A DNA stretch of 54,243 bases, from positions 1 through 54,243 of the forward strand of contig JABHVW010000006.1 of the NCBI GenBank assembly GCA_018658105.1. The letters are read 5' to 3'. The stretch is from Candidatus Peregrinibacteria bacterium. Lineage in GTDB: Bacteria; Patescibacteriota; Gracilibacteria; UBA1369; 2-02-FULL-48-14. Below are positions 43,801 to 52,910 of the stretch, piece after piece. The translations under genes and the position numbers were made by a program. The notes beneath the pieces were generated by a model. The model was not told where the DNA came from and searched no databases. It saw only the letters and a list, made by a program, of their open reading frames with translations. Numbering within the stretch: position 1 is the stretch's first letter; the number at the start of each line of letters is the position of its first letter.

Positions 43801-45231
43801 TTATAACAGAAGTTTCTGCAAAATGTCATTCACCATTTTTGGGTTTGCCTGGCCTTTGCTTTCTTTCATTACGAATCCTACGAGTGAACCCATTGCTTTG
43901 CCCTTGCCCGCTGCAATATCAGCGACAGCTGAAGGGTTAGCTTCGATAGCTTTTTTGCAAAGATCTTCAATTGCGGATTCATCGCTTACTTGGGCCCATC
44001 CTTTCTCTTCTACGATGGCTTTTGGATCTTTGCTGCTATTCATCATTTCGTCGAATAGGTCTGATTTTGCGATATTATTTGAAATTGTTCCGGCTTCAAC
44101 TAACTTAATTAATTCGATAATCTGTTTGGCAGAAACTGGTGACTCAGTGATGGATTTACCTGCATCTCTAAGCCTTTTAATTAGTATTGTCCCGATAAAT
44201 GAGTTGGCAGATTTCGCATTCGTTTCTTTTACTACTTCTTCAAAAAAGTCTGCTAGCTTTATGTCTTCGCTATAAAAGCGAGCTTCCATTTCGTTTAAAG
44301 AAAAATCGGCGATGAATCTTTCATATTTCTGCATAGGCAATTCTGGAATTTCATCTTTCCATTTTTGAATCTGTTCATCTGTTAATACGATTGGTGGAAT
44401 ATCTGGCTCGGGAAAATACCTGTAATCTGCAGCACTTTCTTTAGCTCTGAGCCGTCTAGTAACTTGCTTTTCATCATCCCATCCAACTGTTTCCTCTGCG
44501 GTTAGTGGCTCGCCTGCTTCCCACAACTTTTTCTGCCTCTTGATTTCATATTCAATTGCAGATTCTAAAGCGCGAAATGAGTTTAGATTTTTAATTTCTG
44601 CTCTAGGGTTGAGATTTTCCTCCCCTCTTGGCCTGATGGATACACTTGCGTCAAAACGCATCATTCCTTTTTCCATGTCGCAGTCGCTACTGCCAACGTA
44701 TCTCAAAATTTTCTGCACCGTCTCAGCGTATTCTCGAGCCTCTTTAGAGCTTCTTAAGTCTGGGTCTGAAACTATCTCCATAAGTGGAGTTCCTGCCCTG
44801 TTATAATCTAAAAGAGTGTCGTTGCCGGTATGAGTTAATTTACCTGCGTCGTTTTCTAGGTGTAACCGGGTAATTCCTATTCTTTTTCTCTCACCATCAA
44901 TCAAAATATCCACGTAACCTTCTAAAGAAATAGGCTCATCAAATTGTGTGATCTGGTAGCCGAAAGGGAGATCTGGGTAGAAATAATTTTTTCTGTCGAA
45001 TTTTGAATAATTTGCCACTGTACAATTTAGCGCCAGTGCAGCCTTTGCACCTTTTTCAATTGCTAAAATATTTGGCACGGGCAACACTCCTGGCAGCCCC
45101 ATGCAAATTTCTGAAACATTTGTATTTGCTTCTTTCCCAAAAGAGTCATTATTTACAGGTGCAAATAATTTCACTTTCGTAGACATTTGAGCGTGAATCT
45201 CTAGGCCGATAATTACTTCAAAATCCGTCAT
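43801..45231 (-). CDS. gatB: Glu-tRNA(Gln)/Asp-tRNA(Asn) amidotransferase subunit B
   Basis: This 476-residue protein shows FEVIIGLEIHAQM at the start, CMGLPGVLPVPN, NYFYPDLPFGYQI, RAGTPLMEIVSDPD and DCDMEKGMMRFDASVS, and a C-terminal YqeY-like helical tail (GatB/Yqey). Together with GatA and GatC, which are not in the window, it amidates misacylated tRNA. This implies indirect Gln and/or Asn charging. Confidence 0.97.
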   Translation of the reverse strand: MTDFEVIIGLEIHAQMSTKVKLFAPVNNDSFGKEANTNVSEICMGLPGVLPVPNILAIEKGAKAALALNCTVANYSKFDRKNYFYPDLPFGYQITQFDEPISLEGYVDILIDGERKRIGITRLHLENDAGKLTHTGNDTLLDYNRAGTPLMEIVSDPDLRSSKEAREYAETVQKILRYVGSSDCDMEKGMMRFDASVSIRPRGEENLNPRAEIKNLNSFRALESAIEYEIKRQKKLWEAGEPLTAEETVGWDDEKQVTRRLRAKESAADYRYFPEPDIPPIVLTDEQIQKWKDEIPELPMQKYERFIADFSLNEMEARFYSEDIKLADFFEEVVKETNAKSANSFIGTILIKRLRDAGKSITESPVSAKQIIELIKLVEAGTISNNIAKSDLFDEMMNSSKDPKAIVEEKGWAQVSDESAIEDLCKKAIEANPSAVADIAAGKGKAMGSLVGFVMKESKGQANPKMVNDILQKLLL

Positions 45232-45240
45232 GGACAGATA

Positions 45241-45807
45241 TTAACCTTTTTTCCCGCTTGTGCGCAATAAATCCACCAATAAATCTTGTAATTTACTTTG
45301 ATCTTCGAAGTTTTGACGCCTTACATATGCCTGCTGATGAATGAGAATTGTTCTTTCTAGTTTTCGAGGATTAGACACATTTTCTAGCGTTACGGCCTGC
45401 CCGCTCATATGTTCAATTTGTGTATTTCCATATCTTAAAACTGTCCCCCAAAAGCCCTTAACCTCATTTGTAATCCCCTCAATATTATCGAGCTCAATTC
45501 TTGTAGTACTTTTATCGAAAAAACTATTCCAATTTTGGTCAATCACTCCGATGTTTGTAACAATCCATGCGTCTAAATACCACTGAACAACTCGGTATTT
45601 GAATAATAGTGCACCAAATACGAACCACACAATCCACAAATAAATGAATGGAGGGAAGAGTAAATATGCAATTATTGGGGCCAAAAGCCCAAACAGTAAA
45701 ATCTTGAATAATTTAGGGTAAATAATGAAAACATGGCTATGTGCGACATATTTAATTTCTTCATTTTTCCCGAGCAAATGGCGGAAGGCGATTTGATTAA
45801 TTATCAT
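45241..45807 (-). CDS. PH-domain (bPH2/YdbS-like) membrane protein
   Basis: This 188-residue protein has two adjacent membrane segments (about 33-70), then a PH-like segment (YLDAWIVTNIGVIDQNWNSF; LDNIEGITNEVKGFWGTVLR). Family role is unknown; members are thought to act at the membrane in envelope stress. Its start is back-to-back with lepB, 50 bp apart. Confidence 0.8.
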   Translation of the reverse strand: MIINQIAFRHLLGKNEEIKYVAHSHVFIIYPKLFKILLFGLLAPIIAYLLFPPFIYLWIVWFVFGALLFKYRVVQWYLDAWIVTNIGVIDQNWNSFFDKSTTRIELDNIEGITNEVKGFWGTVLRYGNTQIEHMSGQAVTLENVSNPRKLERTILIHQQAYVRRQNFEDQSKLQDLLVDLLRTSGKKG

Positions 45808-45843
45808 TGTACGTGGACTGATTAGCTGATAAGCTTTCTTCGA

Positions 45844-45849
45844 TATAAT
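45844..45849 (+). promoter_or_regulatory. -10 box of the lepB promoter, near-leaderless
   Basis: A perfect TATAAT sits 8 nt before the lepB ATG. The -35 region is poor. Transcription should start 0-2 nt before the ATG. Confidence 0.5.
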
Positions 45850-45857
45850 AGCCTAAT

Positions 45858-46511
45858 ATGCCTGAAAAAACGAAGGAAACATTTGTTTTGTATAAATTTC
45901 TCTTCGATGTACTTCTAGACGTATTAATTGTAATTGTGCTGGTTATCACGATTAGAGCTTTTTTCTTTGCGCCGTTTCAGATTGATGGGCCTTCGATGTG
46001 CAACACTCTAAATATTTATGATGAAGAATGCTTTAATGGTCCGGGTGAAAGAATTTTGACTTCAAGACTTTCTAAATGGAATTTGTTTGGATGGAGGCCA
46101 GTTTCATTAGAGGCTGGCGATATAATTGTTTTTAAGGCACCATATGAGGATAAAAGTTATATTAAAAGGATTATCGGAGTTGCTGGCGATACTATTAAGA
46201 TTGAAAATGGTGAAGTTCTTCTTAAAAATGAGGAGGGTTCATTTGTGGAACTTTCTGAGCCATATTTGAATGACGAAAATCAAAATAATACTGACCTTTA
46301 CAGGAGTAATTCAGAAACATATTTAGTGCCAGAAGGTAAATATTTTGTTTTGGGTGACAACAGAATTCGCAGTAGTGATTCTCGTCGGTGTTTCAGACAA
46401 CTTGGTTGTGATGGTGATGCTTCCCCTTATTTAGACCATGACTTGATTCAAGGAAAAGCCAAAATGGTTATTTTCCCATTCTCACATATTCGACTTCTAG
46501 ATAAAAATTAA
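45858..46511 (+). CDS. lepB: Signal peptidase I
   Basis: This 217-residue protein has one N-terminal membrane anchor (about 15-35) and the S26 catalytic domain: S46 in DGPSMCNTL, K103 in YIKRIIGVAGD, and VLGDNRIRSSDSR. It cleaves signal peptides of exported proteins outside the membrane. Two Cys (RRCFRQLGC) near the end may form a disulfide. Confidence 0.95.
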   Translation: MPEKTKETFVLYKFLFDVLLDVLIVIVLVITIRAFFFAPFQIDGPSMCNTLNIYDEECFNGPGERILTSRLSKWNLFGWRPVSLEAGDIIVFKAPYEDKSYIKRIIGVAGDTIKIENGEVLLKNEEGSFVELSEPYLNDENQNNTDLYRSNSETYLVPEGKYFVLGDNRIRSSDSRRCFRQLGCDGDASPYLDHDLIQGKAKMVIFPFSHIRLLDKN

Positions 46512-46512
46512 T

Positions 46513-46932
46513 TTATCTTAACTCGTCTTTACCGCTAAAATAAAATTCTAATAAAGTCATTACAGTGACGATTATTAAGCCATTCCAAATTCTTAAAAGG
46601 CCTAGCATTAGTAGTACTAAACAAATGTTTGTACATGCGCTTAAAAGCACTCCCTGTCTTAAAGAAATAATTAAATGTTTTAGGTAAACATTATCTTCGG
46701 CACGCCATTTTTTAAGGAAAAATAAAATTATTGTGAATGTTCCGCTGAGGGCCAATACGCTCGTAATAAAAAATAAACTGAGCGCTAAATCTACAGATTC
46801 GTAAGGATCTAATTTCAAAATTACAAGTGCCCACGCAGCCCAGCTTACAATTGTTGCAAGGCTAATCATCCCAAGTATTCTGAAATGTGGGATATGAAGA
46901 AGATTTTTGTTCCGTTCTTTGCTACTATGCAT
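46513..46932 (-). CDS. Four-TM membrane protein, unknown
   Basis: This 139-residue protein has four hydrophobic segments (about 20-42, 52-72, 90-112 and 116-132), short loops and a basic N-terminus. I recognise no family. A perfect extended -10 box lies 9 nt before the ATG. It converges on lepB with one base between stops. Confidence 0.6.
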   Translation of the reverse strand: MHSSKERNKNLLHIPHFRILGMISLATIVSWAAWALVILKLDPYESVDLALSLFFITSVLALSGTFTIILFFLKKWRAEDNVYLKHLIISLRQGVLLSACTNICLVLLMLGLLRIWNGLIIVTVMTLLEFYFSGKDELR

Positions 46933-46941
46933 ATTGAATAA

Positions 46942-46950
46942 ATTATAGCA
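46942..46950 (-). promoter_or_regulatory. Extended -10 promoter, near-leaderless
   Basis: On the minus strand TGCTATAAT, with TATAAT at 46942-46947. The ATG at 46932 is 9 nt away. No good -35, as expected for an extended -10 promoter. Confidence 0.5.
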
Positions 46951-46959
46951 TGTACGACT

Positions 46960-47889
46960 ATGCCTATCACAATCCTTTTTCTTTCAAGCGCAGAAATTTC
47001 CTTGCCATTATTAGGCGCACTGCTTAAAGATAAATCATTTGAAGTGGTCGGCCTTGTGTGTCAGCCAGATAAACCTGCTGGGCGAGATAAAATCATGAAG
47101 GCACCTGCTCCTAAACTTTTTGCTGAGAGGCATGGCTTAGAGGTATTTCAACCTGTTAAATTGAGAGATGATACTGAGCTCTTGAATCGTTTCAGTGAAA
47201 ATCCACCAGATATTATTTTAACTTTTGCATATGGCCAAATTTTGCCGAAAAGCTTTTTGGATCTTGCATTGCCACTAAATGTGCACACTTCGTTGCTGCC
47301 GAAATACCGAGGTGCTAGCCCGATTCACTCTGCGATTTTAAATGGTGATAAAGTGTCAGGTTTTTCATTAATGAAGATGGTGCAAAAAATGGATGAAGGC
47401 CCTGTTTATCACATTGAGAAATTTGATTTAAATGAACATATTACTACTGGAATTTTACATGATGGGCTTGCCGATCTTGCTGCTAAATCTGTGCCGGAAC
47501 TATTAATTAAAATTCATAATTCTGAAGTTGAAGCTGTAGAGCAAAAACATGCTGAAGCAAGTTACTGTAGTAAAATATCAAAAGATGATGGCTTTTTAGA
47601 TTTTAGTGATTCAGCTGAGATGGTTTTTCGGAAATTTCATGCCTATAGCCCATGGCCTGGACTTTGGACAACATTTGATTCTAAACGCTTGAAATTGCTT
47701 GATATCGCCTTGTCTGACAAAAAACTTAAAGCTGGTGAAGTCCTTTTTGAAGCTGATAAATTATTTGTCGGCACTTCAAAGGGGTCAATTGAACTATTGC
47801 AAATGCAGCTTGAGGGCAAACAATGTATGCATCCGAAATCTTTTATCCTCGGCCAGAAAGAATTTTCTTCAGGCTTGCTCCCCTCTTAA
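46960..47889 (+). CDS. fmt: Methionyl-tRNA formyltransferase
   Basis: This 309-residue enzyme formylates initiator Met-tRNA. It shows ILFLSSAEISLPLLGALL, CQPDKPAGRDKIMKAP, LNVHTSLLPKYRGASPI with the catalytic Asn/His, and KMVQKMDEGPVYH, then a C-terminal OB-type domain. def is not adjacent. Its last 47 bp overlap the convergent O-antigen ligase gene. Confidence 0.93.
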   Translation: MPITILFLSSAEISLPLLGALLKDKSFEVVGLVCQPDKPAGRDKIMKAPAPKLFAERHGLEVFQPVKLRDDTELLNRFSENPPDIILTFAYGQILPKSFLDLALPLNVHTSLLPKYRGASPIHSAILNGDKVSGFSLMKMVQKMDEGPVYHIEKFDLNEHITTGILHDGLADLAAKSVPELLIKIHNSEVEAVEQKHAEASYCSKISKDDGFLDFSDSAEMVFRKFHAYSPWPGLWTTFDSKRLKLLDIALSDKKLKAGEVLFEADKLFVGTSKGSIELLQMQLEGKQCMHPKSFILGQKEFSSGLLPS

Positions 47890-49183
47890 TTGGTAAAACT
47901 TGCCTTGGGTTTGCGTTGAAACTGGATGCAATTGCAAAAACTAATACGACTAGAAATCTTCCTTGGTCGAGACTTGCTGTGTAATGGTCTAGCATGCTTA
48001 TTAAAAATAGGGACAGGAATGTTACGAAGAGTATCCTTTTTTTGAAATTTTGACTTCTGGTTAAGAATATTTTTCTGTTGTGGAAAATTCTGTAAAAAAT
48101 GTAGCTCATGCTGAGGACTATTCCTATCATGCCAATTACCCCTGCTTCGCTCAGTGCAAGCAAAAATAGATTATGCACGGGTTGATATTCCCAGGGCATA
48201 AGTGGGGTTTGACTTATTTGATCTAAAAATAGTGTGAAATGGCTGTAGCCGACACCCAGCTGATTTATTTCAAAAATTTCAATTGCCTGCTTGTAGCCAT
48301 TTATTCTTTCGATAAATGCGGGATCGTTTAAGAGGTCGAATCCTCTTGAAAATGCGAGATAAAACATTTCAATCAAGAGAATGCTACCCAAACTTATTGG
48401 GATGATTTTGTTATTTTTAATTTCTTTGAGATACCAGATGTAAATAAATACCAGGGCAACTGTTAGTGCGAAAATTGCTGAGCGTGAAAAAGTTGCAAGT
48501 ATGCCAAGAAATTGAATTAGGAGGAGGATACTTCTTTCGTTTTTATGTTTTGGGGAGAAAAGCAAAGTTGAAAGTAGGCTTGTTACTAAAAATCCGCCTA
48601 GAATATTTGGGTGTGAAAATGTTCCATATGATCGAATTATGCTTGAATCATTAAGTGTGAATCTTGCGAGATGCGCTACGTTATCTGCTAAATATGGCTC
48701 ACCGAGCATGCCTAAGCCAAGGCTTGATTGCGTGATCAGCTGAAATATTGCTAACGCTGCCTGAAAGCACATTGAAAAAATGAATATTTTTAGAATTTCA
48801 TTTGCCCTTAAAACTTTATTAACGATTAGTGTGTAGAAGAGAATTAAGTTGCTTATTTTTAAGAATAAAAATAAATGAAATGTGTAATCTTCGAAGGGGC
48901 TTAAATAAAGTGAAAGTGTGGTGAGAAAGGCTATTGAAAGCATTAATAGGAAGAAACCTGCGTCGCCAATCTTTATTCTTTTTCTTGTTTTAATTCTTGA
49001 TGCCAGAAATAAAAGCCCTGCGCCCAATAAGAAAAATTCTGTGATTGTGAAGTAAATTGAGCCGTATGGATTTGTGAAACCTCTGCCCCAAGTGGTTTGG
49101 TATGCTAAAACATGAACCTGAAATGGCAGCGTGAAAATTGCGATGCCAAATAAAATTTGCATCCATTTATTCAGTACTGACAT
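47843..49183 (-). CDS. O-antigen ligase / Wzy-like polymerase
   Basis: This 446-residue protein has about 11-12 membrane segments with one large loop (about 275-330). GTFSHPNILGGFL and ATFSRSAIFALTV fit the O-antigen ligase (PF04932) pattern. Members ligate or polymerise glycans outside the membrane; whether lipid A exists in this lineage is doubtful, so a surface-glycan or glycoprotein role is more likely. It overlaps the upstream lipoprotein gene by 17 bp. Confidence 0.82.
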   Translation of the reverse strand: MSVLNKWMQILFGIAIFTLPFQVHVLAYQTTWGRGFTNPYGSIYFTITEFFLLGAGLLFLASRIKTRKRIKIGDAGFFLLMLSIAFLTTLSLYLSPFEDYTFHLFLFLKISNLILFYTLIVNKVLRANEILKIFIFSMCFQAALAIFQLITQSSLGLGMLGEPYLADNVAHLARFTLNDSSIIRSYGTFSHPNILGGFLVTSLLSTLLFSPKHKNERSILLLIQFLGILATFSRSAIFALTVALVFIYIWYLKEIKNNKIIPISLGSILLIEMFYLAFSRGFDLLNDPAFIERINGYKQAIEIFEINQLGVGYSHFTLFLDQISQTPLMPWEYQPVHNLFLLALSEAGVIGMIGIVLSMSYIFYRIFHNRKIFLTRSQNFKKRILFVTFLSLFLISMLDHYTASLDQGRFLVVLVFAIASSFNANPRQVLPIKRGASLKKILSGRG

Positions 49184-50558
49184 ATGTTGGTTTTATTCCG
49201 TTTGTAGGTATTAACTGTTGAAGGCTTTCTGTGATTAGCTTTAATACATCCTCAATTCTTACTGTATCTAAAATATTCTCTACACCTGCTAAGAAAATTT
49301 CTTCATATGCTTTGGGGTCGGCCATGGGAATACTTTTCGCATAACCTACTTGAGCTGCGAATACACCATAAATTGGATCGCTCATTTGATCTGTTATTAG
49401 AGTTCGCAATGGGCTTGGTCTATGAGTTTTTTCGTTATAATAAGTCAAGTTTTCGTCGCTGACTAAACCTGCAAGAAAAGTCCAAGCTTCTGTTGAATGT
49501 TGGCTTGTTCTGCTAACTACTGGCACGAAATAACTTGCGTAAGCCTCTCTTGTTTCTGCTGAAGTTTCTGGATTAAATGCTTGAGGAGTTTCTTGAGTTT
49601 TTACGTCAGTTGCTTTGATTACCGTTTTGCCCTGAGCGGTGAGCCGAGTGATTTCATCAAGAACGTCTTGGTAAGTGTATGTATAGCCCATTATCATCGA
49701 GGTTTTTCCGCTAGCAAAAGTTGTAATTTCTTTTTCTTCGCTATTTGGATCAGAAAGAAACGGGTTCCAACTGTAATTCTTCTTGCTAGGGAGTGCAAAA
49801 CTTGTGAACATATTTAATGCGGCAATTGCATTTGGATCTGATTTGAAGATCACTTCAGTTAAATCTTCGTTGTAAATATCAACTTTGAATTGCAACATCA
49901 TGCTCATTAGAATGTCGAAACTTCTAAGAATATTATCGGTTCGGCCAAGTGCAATACCGGTTCTTTCAAAGCGTTCAAAACTTTGATCTGCCCTGTTTAA
50001 AAGAGTTACATCTTCTTGGATTCCTTCCCAAGTATTTGATGGTCTACCTTGAGTTGGAATAGCGTCTTCCAGGTGATCTTTATTGTATAAAAGTGCAAGA
50101 GTATCAACGTAAAGTGGTAAGCCCCAAACTTGTTCTTGGCCTGCTTCGTCAGGGATAATTAAATCTTCTTGAGTTACTTCGACAAAGAGCGATCTGAAAA
50201 CCTCGGGATTTACGATTGTTTGAGGTGCAGGCGTCAGCTTTTTATAATGTTTTGGCAGCCAACTATTGTGAACCATGAAAATGTCTGGCCCTTCCCCTTC
50301 TGCTAATTCATTTATGATTAGGTCAAGATATGACTCTGGATCTAGAAATTTCTTGTAAACTACATTTACATTTCTATTTGCTGATTCGAACTCTTGAATT
50401 AATGGGGTATAGATTTCTTCGCTATCAAAAAGACCATAAAATGTGAGGTTTATGTTTTCGTTTGGCGCTGCTACATTTGCGGCTTTCTGCCTAAGACAAC
50501 CCGGCAAAATAGTCAGGAGGACTAATAAGCAGATTAAAATACTTGATCGCAGTTTCAT
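49167..50558 (-). CDS. Extracellular solute-binding lipoprotein (ABC, family 1)
   Basis: This 463-residue protein has a lipoprotein signal (lipobox ILPGC) and a family 1 solute-binding fold: ENINLTFYGLFDSEEIYTPL, GEGPDIFMVHNSWL and, later, TTFASGKTSMIMGYTYTY. Such proteins usually bind sugars. No permease or ATPase is present in the window, so it is an orphan here and may work with distant genes or in another role. It lies between GT2 and O-antigen ligase genes. Confidence 0.85.
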   Translation of the reverse strand: MKLRSSILICLLVLLTILPGCLRQKAANVAAPNENINLTFYGLFDSEEIYTPLIQEFESANRNVNVVYKKFLDPESYLDLIINELAEGEGPDIFMVHNSWLPKHYKKLTPAPQTIVNPEVFRSLFVEVTQEDLIIPDEAGQEQVWGLPLYVDTLALLYNKDHLEDAIPTQGRPSNTWEGIQEDVTLLNRADQSFERFERTGIALGRTDNILRSFDILMSMMLQFKVDIYNEDLTEVIFKSDPNAIAALNMFTSFALPSKKNYSWNPFLSDPNSEEKEITTFASGKTSMIMGYTYTYQDVLDEITRLTAQGKTVIKATDVKTQETPQAFNPETSAETREAYASYFVPVVSRTSQHSTEAWTFLAGLVSDENLTYYNEKTHRPSPLRTLITDQMSDPIYGVFAAQVGYAKSIPMADPKAYEEIFLAGVENILDTVRIEDVLKLITESLQQLIPTNGIKPTYVSTE

Positions 50559-50591
50559 ATGTGGAGTAATTTCGGAGCTATTATAGCGTTT

Positions 50592-51476
50592 TTATAGGTA
50601 AACTGTATAGCTTTTCATCAAGGCGTACCAATAGAGCTTTTTGAGTGGTGGAAATATGCTTTTCAAGATGAATAAAATGGCAATTACTGGAAAGCTTCCG
50701 ATTGTTAAAAATATTAATTTCTTAAGGCCTCTGGGTCTAACTTTTAGTTCAGGATGTTTTGATTCGAATATTTTTGCATTTTTATTTATTGACCTCATGC
50801 GTTCTTTGAGTTGAGATTCTTCAATTGCATCGTCATGGTATGCGTGAGCATTTGGCCTATATATGATCTTTAAATCTTCTTCCTTTGTTAGCCTGTATGC
50901 TAATTCAGTATCTTCCCAACCATAACCCTTGAAATCAGGATCAAAATGATGCCGCTTTAAGAGCTCAGTTTTTAGCGAAATATTTGAAGTGTAAAAAAAC
51001 TTGTAGCTTGCTTCTTCATTTACTTTGAGCTTGTGGTAGGCAAATTGATGGCCACCTTTGTCATACCATTTCATGAATGGAGTGATTTCTTTTTCTGGAT
51101 ACCATTCCGTGTTGCCAAGACAAGCATAATTATTTTCTGGCATTTCTTGATGAAATTTTGAGTGCTCTTCAAGAAAATTCTCTTCTGCATAAATGTCATC
51201 ACCCATAATTAAAACTACTTGGCCGCGTGCATATTTCAAGCCATGTTCGCGTGCTTGCCCTTGGCCCGTGTTTTTTTGGTGGATCACAGTTAATTCAGGC
51301 CAGCTTATTGCCAATTCATCTAGGTATTCTTTTGTGGAGTCTTTGCTTCCATCGTTGATGACAATAAGCTCGTAGGCATCTTGGGTGAGAGACTGATTTT
51401 TCAATCTTTTCAGGCATTCTGCTAGCCTCTCCTCCCTGTTATAAGTCGTTACAATTACTGTTAGATATGGGTTCAT
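50592..51476 (-). CDS. Glycosyltransferase family 2
   Basis: This 294-residue GT-A enzyme starts YLTVIVTTYNREERLAECL and shows VINDGSKDST, the metal-binding MGDDIYAEENFL, and KGYGWEDTELAYRL. A hydrophobic C-terminal segment (LKKLIFLTIGSFPVIAILFI) anchors it to the membrane. It heads the GT2/solute-binding/O-antigen-ligase unit, so a glycan-assembly role is likely. Confidence 0.92.
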   Translation of the reverse strand: MNPYLTVIVTTYNREERLAECLKRLKNQSLTQDAYELIVINDGSKDSTKEYLDELAISWPELTVIHQKNTGQGQAREHGLKYARGQVVLIMGDDIYAEENFLEEHSKFHQEMPENNYACLGNTEWYPEKEITPFMKWYDKGGHQFAYHKLKVNEEASYKFFYTSNISLKTELLKRHHFDPDFKGYGWEDTELAYRLTKEEDLKIIYRPNAHAYHDDAIEESQLKERMRSINKNAKIFESKHPELKVRPRGLKKLIFLTIGSFPVIAILFILKSIFPPLKKLYWYALMKSYTVYL

Positions 51477-51496
51477 ATCTTTAGCTTAGCATTTCT

Positions 51497-51871
51497 TTAA
51501 GCAGATACAAGCTCCTTGGAGTGGAGTTGCTTTTTTTCTTTTCCCCATTCAAGAATATGCATATTTTTTGCGACCACTTCTGTGATGTAATGTCTCATTT
51601 CATCTTTACCGGTATATGACCTATTTGTTAGGCGGCCCTCAAGTAAAAGTGGGCTGCCCTTTTTGAGATATTGACCGCAAAGTTTTGCTAGGCCCTCCCA
51701 TGCGACAATTCGGTGATAGTCGGTGCTTTTCTGCACTACGCCGTCGTTGTCGTACCATTCATTATTTGTGGCGAGAGCAAAGGTGCTAACATGCTTGCCA
51801 TTTTTTGTTGTTCGCAACTCTGGGTTGGCAACAATGTGGCCAAGAATGGTTACACGATTTAAACTTTTCAT
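51497..51871 (-). CDS. ssb: Single-stranded DNA-binding protein without acidic tail
   Basis: This 124-residue protein has a normal OB fold (LNRVTILGHIVANPELR, STFALATNNEWYD, HRIVAWEGLAKLCGQYLKKG, LLLEGRLTNRSY). After about residue 108 it ends quickly (GKEKKQLHSKELVSA) without the Gly/Pro linker and the D-D-x-I-P-F tip that recruits partners. It may be a second paralog or a tail-less SSB. Confidence 0.9.
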   Translation of the reverse strand: MKSLNRVTILGHIVANPELRTTKNGKHVSTFALATNNEWYDNDGVVQKSTDYHRIVAWEGLAKLCGQYLKKGSPLLLEGRLTNRSYTGKDEMRHYITEVVAKNMHILEWGKEKKQLHSKELVSA

Positions 51872-51960
51872 ACTGTGTTTGGGTTAAAGTATTACCTTTT
51901 TAACAAAATGACCTTTATAAAATGCTGAAAAAAGGCTTAAATTTTGCTGAACGACAAATT

Positions 51961-52524
51961 ATGTTTACAGGAATAATTCAGGATCAGGGTGAAATAATTT
52001 CAATCGAGACTATCGAGGCTGGCTTTATGCTTAGAATTCAGAGCAATTTAGCGGAAAAGAATTTCTCAAAAGGCAATAGTATTGCTGTGAATGGAGTTTG
52101 CCTTACGGTTGAAACTTTTGATTCTGAAATCTTCAGCTGTACTGCTGTTCATGAAACTTTAGATAAGACGAATATCTCTAATTTAACTGTGGGCGACTTT
52201 GTTAATTTAGAAGCACCACTGACTATGGAAACTCCAATTGCTGGCCACTTTGTAAGTGGTCATGTTGATTTCACTTCTGAAGTATTAGAAGCTGGTTCAA
52301 ATTTTAAAATTAAAATTCCTGAAGAATTTCTGAGATTTTTCCCTGCAAAATCCTCAATCACAATTAATGGAGTGAGTTTGACTGTTGTTGAAGCAAATAA
52401 TGAGTTTTTGAGGGTTGCCTTAATTCCTGAAACTTTGTCTGTAACCAATCTTGGCAAATTGAAGCCTGGATCACTTGTGAATGTTGAAATTGATCTTTTA
52501 GCACGTTATATTGATTCTCTATGA
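51961..52524 (+). CDS. ribE: Riboflavin synthase alpha chain
   Basis: This 187-residue enzyme makes riboflavin from two lumazine molecules. Two repeated lumazine-binding halves are visible: MFTGIIQDQGEI and NSIAVNGVCLTVETF in the first, and GHFVSGHVDFTSEV and SSITINGVSLTVVEA in the second. The ATG at 51961 gives the canonical MFTGII start; an upstream in-frame ATG (51922) would add 13 unusual residues. A TATAAA box at 51916-51921 would start transcription between them. ribH begins 4 bp before its stop. Confidence 0.94.
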   Translation: MFTGIIQDQGEIISIETIEAGFMLRIQSNLAEKNFSKGNSIAVNGVCLTVETFDSEIFSCTAVHETLDKTNISNLTVGDFVNLEAPLTMETPIAGHFVSGHVDFTSEVLEAGSNFKIKIPEEFLRFFPAKSSITINGVSLTVVEANNEFLRVALIPETLSVTNLGKLKPGSLVNVEIDLLARYIDSL

Positions 52525-52910
52525 AATATTTAATTGCTGTTGCGGAATTCAACTCGATGATCACAGAAGCTATGCTTAAGGAATGCATGAGGGGTTTTGA
52601 AGAGCAAGGAATTACTCCTGAGGTTTTAAAAGTGCCGGGTGCTGTTGAATTGCCTTTGGCGATCAAGAGATATGCAAAAAATAATGATCTTGCTGCCGCT
52701 GTTGCTATAGGTTGTGTTGTTAAAGGTGATACAGATCACTACAAAGCTGTTTGTGAAATGTCTGCAAATGGAATTATGCAAGTAATGTTAGAAAATGATC
52801 TGCCAATTGTCTTTGAAGTTTTGATGGTTGACACATATCAAAAGGCTGAATCCCGTATTGATAAGGGCTATCATGCTGCTTTTGTGGCGACAAAAATGGC
52901 TAGTCTTTAG
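52521..52910 (+). CDS. ribH: Lumazine synthase
   Basis: This 129-residue enzyme condenses the dihydroxybutanone phosphate from RibBA with the pyrimidine from RibD. It shows AVAEFNSMITEAML, KVPGAVELPLAIKRYA, AIGCVVKGDTDHYKAVC with the catalytic His, and PIVFEVLMVDTYQKAESRI. It is slightly short (usual about 155), but all motifs are kept. It overlaps ribE by 4 bp and the convergent gene by 4 bp. Confidence 0.93.
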   Translation: MKYLIAVAEFNSMITEAMLKECMRGFEEQGITPEVLKVPGAVELPLAIKRYAKNNDLAAAVAIGCVVKGDTDHYKAVCEMSANGIMQVMLENDLPIVFEVLMVDTYQKAESRIDKGYHAAFVATKMASL

